Assembly: GCF_048553715.1 (NCBI RefSeq)
Contig: NZ_JBLZNC010000005.1
Location: forward strand, 62,001-126,000
DNA length: 64,000 nucleotides
Origin: Sagittula sp048553715
GTDB lineage: Bacteria; Pseudomonadota; Alphaproteobacteria; Rhodobacterales; Rhodobacteraceae
Reading direction: 5' to 3'
This document shows positions 23,865 through 32,557 of this stretch, piece after piece (within the stretch, counting starts at the first letter, position 1; each line of letters starts with the position of its first letter). A model generated the notes under the pieces. The model worked only from the letters and a program-made list of their open reading frames with translations, ran no database searches and was not told the origin of the DNA. Both the position numbers and the translations under genes were made by a program.

Positions 23865-25736
23865 ATGGACGAGACGCCGCAAGACACAGCGCCGCCCGCC
23901 AAAGGGGTGGAGGTCATCCAATCCTACCTGAAAACGCTGGATGGCTCGCCGGGCGTGTACCGCATGCTCGACGACCAAAGCCGCGTTTTATACGTCGGCA
24001 AGGCGCGCAACCTGCGCAACCGTGTGTCCAATTATGCGCGGCTCAACGGCCATTCACGCCGCATCGAACGGATGATCTCGGAAACCGCGTCGATGATGTT
24101 CCTGACCACGCGCACCGAGACAGAGGCGCTGCTGCTGGAGCAGAACCTCATCAAGCAGCTCAAGCCCAAGTTCAACGTGCTGCTGCGGGATGACAAATCC
24201 TTTCCAAACATTCTCGTCTCCGATCACGCCTACCCGCAGATCAAAAAACACCGTGGGGCCAAGCGGGAGAAGGGGCAGTATTTCGGACCCTTCGCCAGCG
24301 CGGGCGCGGTCAATCGCGTGCTGAACCAGTTGCAGCGGGCGTTTTTGCTGCGCAACTGCACGGATTCCGATTTCGAGACGCGCACACGCCCCTGTCTGCA
24401 GGCGCAGATCAAACGCTGTAGCGCGCCCTGCGTGGGCCGGATCTCGGAAGAGGACTACGCCGCCTCCGTGCGGGATGCGGCGCGCTACCTGCAGGGCAAA
24501 TCAACGGAGATTCAGGAAAAGCTCGGCGCGGAGATGGCGCAGGCTTCCGAGGATATGGAGTTTGAGCGCGCCGCCGCTCTACGTGACCGGATCCGCGCGC
24601 TGACGCAGGTGCAGACCGCGCAGGGCATCAACCCGCAATCGACCGCCGAGGCGGATGTCATCGCCCTGCATATGGAAGGCGGGCAAGCCTGCGTACAGGT
24701 GTTTTTTATCCGCGCGAACCAGAACTGGGGCAACAAGGATTTCTACCCGCGTGTGGGCGACGACGTCAGCCCGCAAGAGGTCATGGAGGCGTTCGTTGGC
24801 CAGTTCTACGACCAGAAGGAACCGGCGCGGCTGATCCTTTTGTCCAGCGGGATCGAGAACGAGGACCTGATGTGCGCGGCGCTGAGCGAGAAACTCGGCC
24901 GCAAGGTCGAGATCACCGTGCCCCAGCGCGGCGAGAAGGCCGAGCTGGTCGATGGTGCCCTGCGCAACGCCAAGGAAAGCCTTGCGCGGAAAATGTCCGA
25001 AAGCGCCACGCAGGCCAAGCTGCTGCGCGGTCTGGCAGAGGCTTTTGATCTGGACGAACCGCCCGCGCGGATCGAGGTCTACGACAACTCGCACATTCAA
25101 GGCACCAATGCGGTGGGTGGCATGATTGTCGCCGGTCCGGACGGGTTCATGAAAAACCAGTACCGCAAGTTCAACATCAAGGGCGATGATCTGACGCCCG
25201 GCGATGACTTTGGCATGATGAAAGAGGTGCTGAACCGCCGCCTGTCGCGTTTGAAAAAGGATGATCCCGACCGGGAGAAAGGGCTGTGGCCGGATCTGAT
25301 GCTGATCGACGGTGGCGCGGGGCAGGTGTCTGCGGTGGCGGAAATCATGCGCGCCCACGGGGTGGATGATCTGCCCTTTGTGGGCGTGGCCAAGGGCGTG
25401 GACCGTGACCACGGCAAAGAGGAATTCCACAGGACCGGACAGCGCCCTTTTGCGCTGCGCCATAACGATCCTGTTTTGTACTTCGTGCAGCGGCTGCGCG
25501 ACGAGGCGCACCGCTTTGCCATCGGCACGCACCGCGCGAAGCGTGCGAAGGCACAGATGGCCAACCCTCTCGACGAGATCGCAGGCGTCGGGGCATCGCG
25601 CAAGCGGGCCCTGTTGCAGCATTTCGGCTCGGCCAAGGCGGTCAGCCGCGCGAACCTGAGCGACCTGAAGGCCGTCGAAGGCGTGTCAGAGGCGCTGGCC
25701 GAACGGATCTACGCTTTCTTCCATGAAAAGGGTTAG
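23865..25736 (+). CDS. uvrC: Excinuclease ABC subunit C (UvrC)
   Basis: UvrC makes both incisions in nucleotide excision repair after UvrA/UvrB damage recognition. The 623-residue protein has the N-terminal GIY-YIG nuclease (GVYRM and LYVGKARNLRNRV), a cysteine cluster (CLQAQIKRCSAPC), the UvrB-binding UVR motif (DMEFERAAALRDRIRAL), the RNase H-like second nuclease (EVYDNSHIQGTNAVGGMI, DLMLIDGGAGQV) and C-terminal helix-hairpin-helix repeats. ATG 23865 follows CAGAGG. The stop overlaps the tail of the convergent glycosyltransferase gene by three bases. Confidence 0.97.
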   Translation: MDETPQDTAPPAKGVEVIQSYLKTLDGSPGVYRMLDDQSRVLYVGKARNLRNRVSNYARLNGHSRRIERMISETASMMFLTTRTETEALLLEQNLIKQLKPKFNVLLRDDKSFPNILVSDHAYPQIKKHRGAKREKGQYFGPFASAGAVNRVLNQLQRAFLLRNCTDSDFETRTRPCLQAQIKRCSAPCVGRISEEDYAASVRDAARYLQGKSTEIQEKLGAEMAQASEDMEFERAAALRDRIRALTQVQTAQGINPQSTAEADVIALHMEGGQACVQVFFIRANQNWGNKDFYPRVGDDVSPQEVMEAFVGQFYDQKEPARLILLSSGIENEDLMCAALSEKLGRKVEITVPQRGEKAELVDGALRNAKESLARKMSESATQAKLLRGLAEAFDLDEPPARIEVYDNSHIQGTNAVGGMIVAGPDGFMKNQYRKFNIKGDDLTPGDDFGMMKEVLNRRLSRLKKDDPDREKGLWPDLMLIDGGAGQVSAVAEIMRAHGVDDLPFVGVAKGVDRDHGKEEFHRTGQRPFALRHNDPVLYFVQRLRDEAHRFAIGTHRAKRAKAQMANPLDEIAGVGASRKRALLQHFGSAKAVSRANLSDLKAVEGVSEALAERIYAFFHEKG

Positions 25737-26707
25737 GCGGCTTCCACCCTGCTGAGCAGGTAGCGCGCCATCACATCCCACGCAGGCCCGGCGCGGGCAG
25801 GGGTGGTGCGAAACGGCACGCTTTGCGCTGGCGCGTGCAGCACCTCTGACAGGGCCACTCGCCACGCGTCTGGTGTGTTGTCGCGTACGATGCGGCCAAT
25901 GGCCAGATCGGGCAGGGCGTCGGTGTCAGAGACCAGCACCGGACGACCCGCCTCACGCGCATCCAGCGCGGGCGATCCCGACGGCTGCCAGCGCGCCGGA
26001 ATGGCCAGCAAATCAATCTCTGCCATGCTGGTGACGGGGTAGGTGCCGCGGTGGAACCGGATGCGCGGGTCGCCGTTGGCGAAATCCTGAAGCCGCGGCT
26101 TGTCCGGCCCCTCGCCACATAACATCAGGCGGATATCTGGCTGCGGCAGGCTTCGGAACGCTTTGACCAGAATGTCAAAGCCTTGCTGCTCGTGAAAGCG
26201 GCCAATTGCACCGACAACGCGCACCGGTCCCGTGGGACGTGGCAAGGCGCGGTAGGCCGCGCGGCAGCTGTCGGGCGGGATCACATACAGGCGGTCCTGC
26301 GGGACCAGCTGCGTATCGCGCAACCACGTGTATTGCGCTTTGCTGACCGCAAGCACCCGATCAAAAAGCCTATAGGCCATCTTCAACAGGCCGGACCTTG
26401 GCGCCCATCCGCTGCAGGTGTGGTCGAAATAGGACTTCGAGAATGTGTGCTCCATATGGGCTAGCGGCGCAGCGCCCCCCAAGGCGCGCATCCGCAACAG
26501 CGAGGAAACACTGCGCCCCGTAAGCTGCAGGTGCGACACGCGGATATCGCAGGACACGGTGGCAAACCGCCCGCCGCCATCCATCCTGTGCAGCATGTGC
26601 ACGCAGTCCGATTGGGACTGGCCACGCACCAGATGGTCGATGGCGCGCAGCGTGTCCTCGGACGCGTCGGCGTCCACCAGATGCAGGATACGGAACGGGC
26701 GGGACAT
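25733..26707 (-). CDS. Glycosyltransferase family 4 (GT-B fold)
   Basis: This 324-residue GT-B enzyme probably adds a sugar to a growing exopolysaccharide or surface glycan. The C-terminal nucleotide-sugar half shows GAIGRFHEQQGFDILVKAF and the E-x7-E-like region SGSPALDAREAGRPVLVSD. The N-terminal acceptor half includes VLAVSKAQYTWL. Start ATG 26707 follows TAAAGGAGAGCGCC. It lies 17 bases past the stop of the sugar-transferase gene on the same strand, so the two probably form an operon. Donor and acceptor sugars are unknown. Confidence 0.85.
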   Translation of the reverse strand: MSRPFRILHLVDADASEDTLRAIDHLVRGQSQSDCVHMLHRMDGGGRFATVSCDIRVSHLQLTGRSVSSLLRMRALGGAAPLAHMEHTFSKSYFDHTCSGWAPRSGLLKMAYRLFDRVLAVSKAQYTWLRDTQLVPQDRLYVIPPDSCRAAYRALPRPTGPVRVVGAIGRFHEQQGFDILVKAFRSLPQPDIRLMLCGEGPDKPRLQDFANGDPRIRFHRGTYPVTSMAEIDLLAIPARWQPSGSPALDAREAGRPVLVSDTDALPDLAIGRIVRDNTPDAWRVALSEVLHAPAQSVPFRTTPARAGPAWDVMARYLLSRVEAA

Positions 26708-26724
26708 GGCGCTCTCCTTTAGGC

Positions 26725-27426
26725 TCAGTAGGCGCCTTCGCCGATGGTGACGGCGGGCAAGGTGCGCAGAAGGATCTTTGCATCCAAAGCGGGGCTGAGG
26801 TCGCGGATGTATTGAAGGTCGAGCGCGATCATCTCGTCAAAGCTGAGGTTCGCACGCCCGGAGACCTGCCACAGCCCTGTCAGGCCGGGCCGCACGAGCA
26901 GGCGTTTCATGGCGCAGTCGGAATATTGCGCGACTTCGACCGGCAAAGCAGGGCGCGGTCCGACCAAAGACATATCGCCGCGCAGAATGTTGAACAGCTG
27001 CGGCAGCTCGTCGAGCGATGTACGGCGCAAAAGGCGTCCCACGGGGGTGATGCGGGGATCATTGCGCATTTTGAAGCATGGGCCGTCACGATCCGACGTG
27101 GCCACCATCTCGGCCAGCCGCGCATCCGCATCCTGATACATGCTGCGGAATTTGTAGATGGTGAAGGGCACACCGTTCAGACCGATGCGGGTCTGTTTGT
27201 ACAAGGCGGGCCCTTTGCTTTGCAGGCGGACCAGCGCGGTCAGGACGATGAAAAACGGCAGGGCCGAAAACAGAACCATCAGCGTGACGATGACGTCCAC
27301 CAGACGCTTTACGTAGCATCGATAGGTCATGCGCTCGATAAGGGCACTGACCCGTTGGGCGTCACAGTCATTGGGGCGCATCGGTGCAGGCTTTGCCGCA
27401 CAAGATACAATCGCAAGTGGTTCCAT
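26725..27426 (-). CDS. Polyprenyl-phosphate sugar-1-phosphate transferase (ExoY/WcaJ-like)
   Basis: This enzyme primes exopolysaccharide synthesis by transferring a sugar-1-phosphate to undecaprenyl phosphate at the inner membrane. The 233-residue protein has one hydrophobic helix (VDVIVTLMVLFSALPFFIVL) and the catalytic domain hallmarks YKFRSMY, LRRTSLDELPQLFNIL, SLVGPRP and RPGLTGLWQVSGR. The short ExoY-type length, without the four-helix N-terminal domain, is normal. I chose ATG 27426, six bases after GGGGTG; GTG 27435 has no spacing. It is divergent from the response regulator gene. Confidence 0.92.
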   Translation of the reverse strand: MEPLAIVSCAAKPAPMRPNDCDAQRVSALIERMTYRCYVKRLVDVIVTLMVLFSALPFFIVLTALVRLQSKGPALYKQTRIGLNGVPFTIYKFRSMYQDADARLAEMVATSDRDGPCFKMRNDPRITPVGRLLRRTSLDELPQLFNILRGDMSLVGPRPALPVEVAQYSDCAMKRLLVRPGLTGLWQVSGRANLSFDEMIALDLQYIRDLSPALDAKILLRTLPAVTIGEGAY

Positions 27427-27453
27427 TCTGATCACCCCAAAGGTTTGGTTAAG

Positions 27454-27468
27454 GATGATCTAGTCATC
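27454..27468. promoter_or_regulatory. Inverted repeat upstream of the sugar-transferase gene
   Basis: GATGA-tctag-TCATC lies 28 bases upstream of the sugar-transferase start, and a second small repeat CCAAA-gg-TTTGG (27437-27448) lies between it and the gene. Either could be an operator; no regulator is known. Confidence 0.3.
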
Positions 27469-27585
27469 GTCCAAGGGCCGTGACCTTTCAATTTCGCGTC
27501 GGGGCGGATCAGCGTCCCAAATGACTGCGACAGGCAGTCCGTTGTGACAGTTCGATGTCCCAAGGCTGGAAATTTTCATACTTAA

Positions 27586-27614
27586 TTGGCAAGGCGTACC
27601 CGAAGGGGTAGAAT
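27586..27614 (+). promoter_or_regulatory. Sigma-70-type promoter of the LuxR-type regulator gene, with internal inverted repeat
   Basis: TTGGCA (27586-27591), a 17-base spacer and TAGAAT (27609-27614) match the housekeeping consensus at five of six bases each. The spacer and -10 contain the inverted repeat TACCC-gaag-GGGTA (27597-27610), well placed for repression. Transcription would start near 27621. Confidence 0.65.
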
Positions 27615-27716
27615 TTCCCGGATCACTTCCCCATGATAATGTCCAAGAAACACTTTACCTTGGACGCCAGAACCAGAATGATCTGGTCAGTCAATTTTGA
27701 AAGGCCTTATCCCGCG

Positions 27717-28331
27717 ATGCGTGTATTGATTGCCGATGACCACGACCTTTTGCGAGACACTCTGATCGCCTTTCTGGGCGCAGAGGCGGGGATCGTTCTG
27801 GGCAGTGCGTCCAGCTTTGACGAGGCTGTCGAGCGGATCGAAAAGGACGAGCCTTACAGCCTTGTGTTGCTCGACTATAAGATGCCGGGGATGAACGGTC
27901 TGGAGGGGCTGAAAACCGCGCTGGAGCTGCGTGGCGGCCAGCGGGTTGCGCTGATTTCGGGCACCGCCACGCGGGAAATCGCGGAACAGGCGCTGGCGCT
28001 GGGGGCTGCGGGGTTTGTTCCGAAAACCCTGCCTGCGAAATCCTTGGTCAATGCCGTGCGCTTTATGGCCATGGGCGAGCAATATGCGCCGATCGATTTC
28101 ATGACCGCGCCCGAGGAGGCGGACCAACACCCGCTGGCGCAAAAACTGACCCAGCGCGAGCTGCAGGTTCTGGGCGGTCTGACAGCGGGCAAATCGAACA
28201 AGGAAATCGCGCGCGATCTGGACCTGACAGAGCCCACGATCAAGCTGCATATGAAGACCCTGTATCGCAAACTGGGTGTGAACAATCGCACGCAGGCTGC
28301 CATCATCGCCCATGAGGCCGAGCTGTTCTAA
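27717..28331 (+). CDS. LuxR/NarL-family response regulator
   Basis: This is a 204-residue transcription regulator. The receiver domain (residues 1-120) has the acidic pair in LIADDHD, phospho-acceptor Asp in VLLDYKMPGMNG, the Ser/Thr position in ISGTA and Lys in FVPKTLP. The C-terminal LuxR helix-turn-helix is KLTQRELQVLGGLTAGKSNK and following. I chose ATG 27717 (MRVLIADDHD) as in the family, though it lacks a clear ribosome binding site; ATG 27633 or 27639 would add about 28 residues. No kinase is adjacent. It is divergent from polysaccharide genes and convergent with an EAL gene. Confidence 0.88.
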   Translation: MRVLIADDHDLLRDTLIAFLGAEAGIVLGSASSFDEAVERIEKDEPYSLVLLDYKMPGMNGLEGLKTALELRGGQRVALISGTATREIAEQALALGAAGFVPKTLPAKSLVNAVRFMAMGEQYAPIDFMTAPEEADQHPLAQKLTQRELQVLGGLTAGKSNKEIARDLDLTEPTIKLHMKTLYRKLGVNNRTQAAIIAHEAELF

Positions 28332-28338
28332 GCGCGGC

Positions 28339-29553
28339 CTATCCGGCTTTGTCCAGAACCGATTGCCAGGGTTGCGGCGCGGCAAGGACAAAGCCCTGGC
28401 CTCGGCAAATTCCGATCTGCGACAGGCGGTCCATCTCTTCGAGCGTCTCGATCCCCTCGGCAATGATCTGACCACCATGGGCGCTGGCGTATTGCTGCAG
28501 ACCTGACACCAGCGTTGCCTGTTCGTGGTTCATATCAATCCCCGAGACCAAAGACCGGTCGAGCTTGATGAAATCTGGCCGCAGTTGCAGCACATGGCGA
28601 AAGCTGGAATAGCCCGCGCCCACGTCATCAATGGCGATCCGGAAACCGAGACCGCGCAGGCGTTTGAGCACAGGTGCGAAACTGCGATAGTTCGTGACGG
28701 CCTGATGCTCCGTGATCTCCAGGACAATCCGGTCGCGGCAGGTGGCGTCAAAGATCTCGGTCAGGTCCAGCGCCGTGACCGACGCAACCGACATATTGAC
28801 CGCCAGAAAGGTGTCCCCGCGTAGCTGTTTGGCGATCTTGGCGGCATTGCGCAGGATCGCCGCATCAAGCCTGACGGCGAGGTCATTTTCCGCCGCAGCA
28901 CTGAAGACCTGTTCGGTGCTCGCAGGCGCGTCGGGAAACCGGGTCAGCATTTCGTAGCCGATAATATCATGGGCTGACAGGCAGTAGACCGGCTGCAGCA
29001 TCGCATCGAAACGCGCGTCCTGCAGCGCGTCAGACAGCACATTGATCAGATCGGGATCCCTGTTCGGGCCTTGATTGGCGTCGATGTCTTTGGCGATCAA
29101 GTCGGCCAAAAGCGCCACGACCGCCTGATCCCGTGCGTCCAGATCGGGCCGTGGGATCTGGCTAAAGGCGCAGAGCATGCCATAGATGTCACCGCTGGCC
29201 AGCACGATCGGCGCCGCAATATGGCCGCGGATCGAGAAACATTCTGTGGCGGGCAGGGCGCTGAGTGCAGGCACCAGCCGTGCATCAACGATCAGCGTAT
29301 CGGCCCGCCCCGAAGCGATCTGATAGCAATAGCTTTCATCCAGCGGATCGGTGATATTCTCGGGGATCGGTTCGTCAAACAGCTGTCTGCGTTCGACCAA
29401 CGACACGACGCGACGACTGGAGCCTTCGAAAGCAGACACAAAAGCGACGTCCAGATCAAAGATGTTGCAAAGTCCACGAAGGATATCGTTACGCTGGCCG
29501 TTGGCAGCGCGGAGCTTTGGAGGCTGGGCATTGACCGTGTCGGCGATGCGCAT
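28339..29553 (-). CDS. GAF-EAL protein, probable cyclic-di-GMP phosphodiesterase
   Basis: The 404-residue protein has an N-terminal GAF-like domain (about 25-155) and a C-terminal EAL domain (about 180-400). EAL hydrolyses cyclic di-GMP to pGpG. Although the signature reads YEMLTRF instead of EALLRW, the key residues look intact: the first Glu, the Asn of VNMS, Glu of LEITEH, the Asp pair of IDDVGAGYSS, Lys of FIKLDRS, Glu of AEGIET and Gln of GQGF. It is therefore probably active. No membrane segment is present. It ends seven bases from the response regulator, tail to tail. Confidence 0.88.
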   Translation of the reverse strand: MRIADTVNAQPPKLRAANGQRNDILRGLCNIFDLDVAFVSAFEGSSRRVVSLVERRQLFDEPIPENITDPLDESYCYQIASGRADTLIVDARLVPALSALPATECFSIRGHIAAPIVLASGDIYGMLCAFSQIPRPDLDARDQAVVALLADLIAKDIDANQGPNRDPDLINVLSDALQDARFDAMLQPVYCLSAHDIIGYEMLTRFPDAPASTEQVFSAAAENDLAVRLDAAILRNAAKIAKQLRGDTFLAVNMSVASVTALDLTEIFDATCRDRIVLEITEHQAVTNYRSFAPVLKRLRGLGFRIAIDDVGAGYSSFRHVLQLRPDFIKLDRSLVSGIDMNHEQATLVSGLQQYASAHGGQIIAEGIETLEEMDRLSQIGICRGQGFVLAAPQPWQSVLDKAG

Positions 29554-29699
29554 AGCGCGGACCCTTCTGTGAGATCACTGCATACAGGTCTCATAGTCAG
29601 AGCCGTATCAGTGAAGTTCAACCGATATTCGAGGTGTAGGCGCTTTGGGCTGCGCCACACCCGATCTCAGGAAGCATTCAAAGGCTGCTACGCATCTTC

Positions 29700-29727
29700 A
29701 ACTTATGCGGTTACATTGTTGTGTCAA
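29700..29727 (-). promoter_or_regulatory. Candidate promoter of the GAF-EAL gene
   Basis: On the minus strand, TTGACA (29727 to 29722) is a perfect -35 and TAAGTT (29705 to 29700) a weak -10 with a 16-base spacer. The leader would be about 140 bases. Confidence 0.4.
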
Positions 29728-29773
29728 CTAAAGGGTTAACTTTTATTTCACTCTTTCGGCTCTGACCAACCAA

Positions 29774-30535
29774 TCATGATGCGCGAATGATCCGGAAGGC
29801 CGCCGATGCGCCCCAGCCTGCGAACACGGCGATGGCAATAGACATCAACCCGTAAATCAGGGGATTTTCCTGAGCCAAGGTGAACAGCCAGCGTTCCAGT
29901 CCGACCTTGCGCACGTCGATCTCGGTCTCGAATTGCGACACCACGCGGCCATTTCGGGTCAGAAAAATCCGCGCGGGGTAGGCGCCTTCGGTCAGGTTCG
30001 CAGGCATGGAGACGCGGGTGTCAAACAGGGTTTGTTCGCGCAGCGTCACCGCGCCTTCAAGCAATTGGTAAGCGCCCTGATCCTTGCGGATGCGGATCAC
30101 GGCCTCGGAAAAGGACTGGCTGTCCTGCACATCCATGGGCGCGCCGACAGAGCGGATGGCCCGAGGTATTGAGATCCCGTGGCGCAGATCCTCGGTGTGG
30201 CTGATAACCTCTGACCAAGGGGCAGAGGTGGCCACGGCATAGAACGTCGGCGCGGCATCCACCTCTACCGAGGCCGTGTTGACCCAGATCCCGGCCACGC
30301 GTTCCTTGCGCCGTACGGTCACAGGGCGACGCGGACCTGCCACGGTGACGATCACCTGAAGCGGGTCTTCGGGCAGGGTGGTCTCACGTTTGACCGCCCC
30401 GAAAATCAGGATATCCGATCCGTCAAAGTCGGTGGCTATGCGCACGCTGTCCTGTGACAGACCGAGCACCACGTCTTCGGCGGCGGCAATGGCCGCGCAG
30501 GCCCACAGCGTCAGGCTGAGAAGCAGGGCCCGCAT
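29774..30535 (-). CDS. TIGR02186-family membrane protein
   Basis: This is a 253-residue protein of the alphaproteobacterial TIGR02186 family. It has a signal peptide (about 1-19, ending AIAAA), a periplasmic beta-rich domain and one C-terminal transmembrane helix (GLMSIAIAVFAGWGASAAF). Its ATG at 30535 overlaps the stop of the TauE gene (ATGA), a fixed arrangement that I recall from many alphaproteobacteria. The partner exporter suggests a role in sulfite or organosulfur export, perhaps as a periplasmic accessory, but function is not established. Confidence 0.8.
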   Translation of the reverse strand: MRALLLSLTLWACAAIAAAEDVVLGLSQDSVRIATDFDGSDILIFGAVKRETTLPEDPLQVIVTVAGPRRPVTVRRKERVAGIWVNTASVEVDAAPTFYAVATSAPWSEVISHTEDLRHGISIPRAIRSVGAPMDVQDSQSFSEAVIRIRKDQGAYQLLEGAVTLREQTLFDTRVSMPANLTEGAYPARIFLTRNGRVVSQFETEIDVRKVGLERWLFTLAQENPLIYGLMSIAIAVFAGWGASAAFRIIRAS

Positions 30536-31449
30536 CACACGCCCCCGGGTTTGGACAGGGAATATAGCTCGGACGGCTGGATCAGCAGTTCCAGCGCGAT
30601 CTTGCCGCAAACAAGCAGCACCATGGTGGCCAGAAGGATGCGCAGCTGTTCGGCCTTCAGTCGTGTGCCGATCTCTGTGCCGAATTGCGCCCCGATCACC
30701 CCGCCGAGGATCAGCAAAACAGCCAGCACCACGTCGACCGTATAGTTAGTGGTTGCATGCAGCAGTGTCGTGAACCCGGCGACAAAGATGATCTGGAACA
30801 GCGAGGTGCCGACCACAACCTTGGTTGGCATGCCGAGCAGGTAAATCATCGCGGGCACCATGATAAACCCGCCGCCGACCCCCATGATCGCCGCCAGAAC
30901 GCCGACGGACAGGCCCACGAGGACCGGAGGAATAACGGAGATATACAGCCCCGAGGTGCGAAAGCGAATTTTCAGCGGAAGCGCGTGGATCCAGAGGTGT
31001 TTCTTGCGCTTTGGCGGGGCGCCGCGGCGGGCCTTGCGCAGGGCGTTGAGGCTTTCGACGAACATAAGCCCGCCGATTATGCCAAGAAAGACCACGTAAC
31101 ACAGGCGCACAAGCAGATCGACCTGTCCCAGTGCCTTGAGCATATTGAACAGCCAGACCCCGATGGCGGCCCCGATCAGCCCGCCCACCAGCAGCACGCA
31201 GCCCATCCGGAGATCCACCGTCTTGCGCCGCAGATGGGCCAACAGCCCCGAGAAGGACGCGGCCACGATCTGGTTGGCCCCCGTGGCCACCGCCACGGCG
31301 GGGGGAATACCGATGAAAAACAGCAACGGGGTCAGTAGGAAGCCGCCTCCGACGCCGAACATACCGGACAACAGACCGACCAGCCCGCCAAGGCCCAGAA
31401 GGACAAAAGCGTTCACGGCAACTTCGGAGATGGGAAGGTAGATCTGCAT
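30535..31449 (-). CDS. TauE/SafE-family anion exporter
   Basis: This 304-residue inner-membrane protein has about eight helices and two glycine-rich half motifs, GLLSGMFGVGGGFLLTPLLF and VGVLAAIMGVGGGFIMVPAM, which are diagnostic of TauE/SafE sulfite or sulfoacetate exporters. The loop between halves is very basic (ARRGAPPKRKKH). I chose ATG 31449 (MQIYLPISEVAVNAF); upstream in-frame codons run through a dispersed intergenic element and are not coding. It is coupled to the TIGR02186 gene. The exported anion is unknown. Confidence 0.9.
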   Translation of the reverse strand: MQIYLPISEVAVNAFVLLGLGGLVGLLSGMFGVGGGFLLTPLLFFIGIPPAVAVATGANQIVAASFSGLLAHLRRKTVDLRMGCVLLVGGLIGAAIGVWLFNMLKALGQVDLLVRLCYVVFLGIIGGLMFVESLNALRKARRGAPPKRKKHLWIHALPLKIRFRTSGLYISVIPPVLVGLSVGVLAAIMGVGGGFIMVPAMIYLLGMPTKVVVGTSLFQIIFVAGFTTLLHATTNYTVDVVLAVLLILGGVIGAQFGTEIGTRLKAEQLRILLATMVLLVCGKIALELLIQPSELYSLSKPGGV

Positions 31450-31525
31450 GTTTATTGGTAGCCGCAGCCTGCCGGCCTTTGCAAGCGCAGCGGGGGCGGG
31501 AAGGGGTGTTTGCGCGCAAAAAGAA

Positions 31526-31579
31526 GGGGGAGGCGCTGCCTCCCCCAAACCCCCTCCGAGGTATTTCTCCAAGGAAAAA
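31526..31579 (+). repeat. Dispersed composite intergenic element, copy 2
   Basis: A perfect 9-bp GC hairpin (GGGGGAGGC and GCCTCCCCC around gct, 31526-31546) is followed 14 bases later by GTATTT and CCAAGGAAAAA (31561-31579). It lies between the TauE gene and the BMP-transporter permease. Confidence 0.6.
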
Positions 31580-31591
31580 CGACAGGCTGGG

Positions 31592-32557
31592 TCAGCGCTC
31601 CTTGACGTAGGGTTCGCCGCCCGCGCGGGGCGGGATGGCCTTGCCGATGAAGCCCGCGAGGATCACGACTGTCAGGATGTATGGCAGGGCGTCCATGACC
31701 TGAACCGGGACCGTGAACGGTCCGATATCGAAGTTCTGGAAACGGATGGCCAGCGCCTGCAGGAAGCCGAACAACAGGCAGGCGCCGAGCGCGTACCAAG
31801 GGCGCCATTTTGCAAAGATCAGGGCGGCCAGCGCGATGTAGCCACGCCCTGCGGTCATTTCCTTGCCAAAGAAGGGTTGCAGGCCTGTGGCCATGTAAGC
31901 CCCTGCAATGCCGCAAAGCACGCCGCAGATGGCCACGGCGGTAAAGCGCAGGCGGGTGACGGAGATGCCGGCTGTGTCGACCGCCTCGGGTGCCTCGCCA
32001 ACCGCGCGCAGGCGCAGGCCGAAACGGGTGCGGAACAGCACCCACCATGTCAGGGGCACTGCGAGGAAGGCCACATAGACCAACAGCGCGTGACCGGAGA
32101 TGACATCAGCGTAGATCGGGCCGACGAAGGGGACATCGCGCAAGGCTTCGGCGAAGGGCAGGTTAATTTCCGACAGGCGCGCGTCGCCGGTCAGGGTCGG
32201 TGTTTTGCCCCCCTGCCGGTACCAGCTTTGGGCCATAAGGACCGTGATGCCGGAGGCCAGAAAGTTCAGCGCGACGCCGGAGATCAGCTGGTTGCCGCGA
32301 AAGGTGATCGAGGCGAGGCCGTGGATTGCAGACAGCACCATGGAGGCTGCGATCCCTGCAAGCAGGCCTAGCCAGACATTGCCTGTGTTGAAGGCGATGG
32401 CCGCCGAGAAAAACGCGGAGATCAGCATCTTGCCTTCGAGGCCGATGTCAAAAATCCCCGAGCGTTCCGAGAACAGCCCCGCCAGACAGGCCAACAGCAG
32501 GGGCGTGGACATGCGGACGGTGGATTCCAGCAGTTGGACGAGAGTTGCAAAATCCAT
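31592..32557 (-). CDS. BMP-family ABC transporter permease 2 (nucleoside/simple sugar)
   Basis: This is a 321-residue inner-membrane permease of the BPD_transp_2 family, with about nine hydrophobic segments and signatures such as RSGIFDIGLEGKMLISAFFS and ISGVALNFLA. It is the shorter, NupQ-like partner. ATG 32557 follows AGGAGCCCAGTG and overlaps the stop of permease 1 by one base (TGATG). It is the last gene of the four-gene operon on the minus strand: binding protein, ATPase, permease 1, permease 2. Confidence 0.93.
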   Translation of the reverse strand: MDFATLVQLLESTVRMSTPLLLACLAGLFSERSGIFDIGLEGKMLISAFFSAAIAFNTGNVWLGLLAGIAASMVLSAIHGLASITFRGNQLISGVALNFLASGITVLMAQSWYRQGGKTPTLTGDARLSEINLPFAEALRDVPFVGPIYADVISGHALLVYVAFLAVPLTWWVLFRTRFGLRLRAVGEAPEAVDTAGISVTRLRFTAVAICGVLCGIAGAYMATGLQPFFGKEMTAGRGYIALAALIFAKWRPWYALGACLLFGFLQALAIRFQNFDIGPFTVPVQVMDALPYILTVVILAGFIGKAIPPRAGGEPYVKER

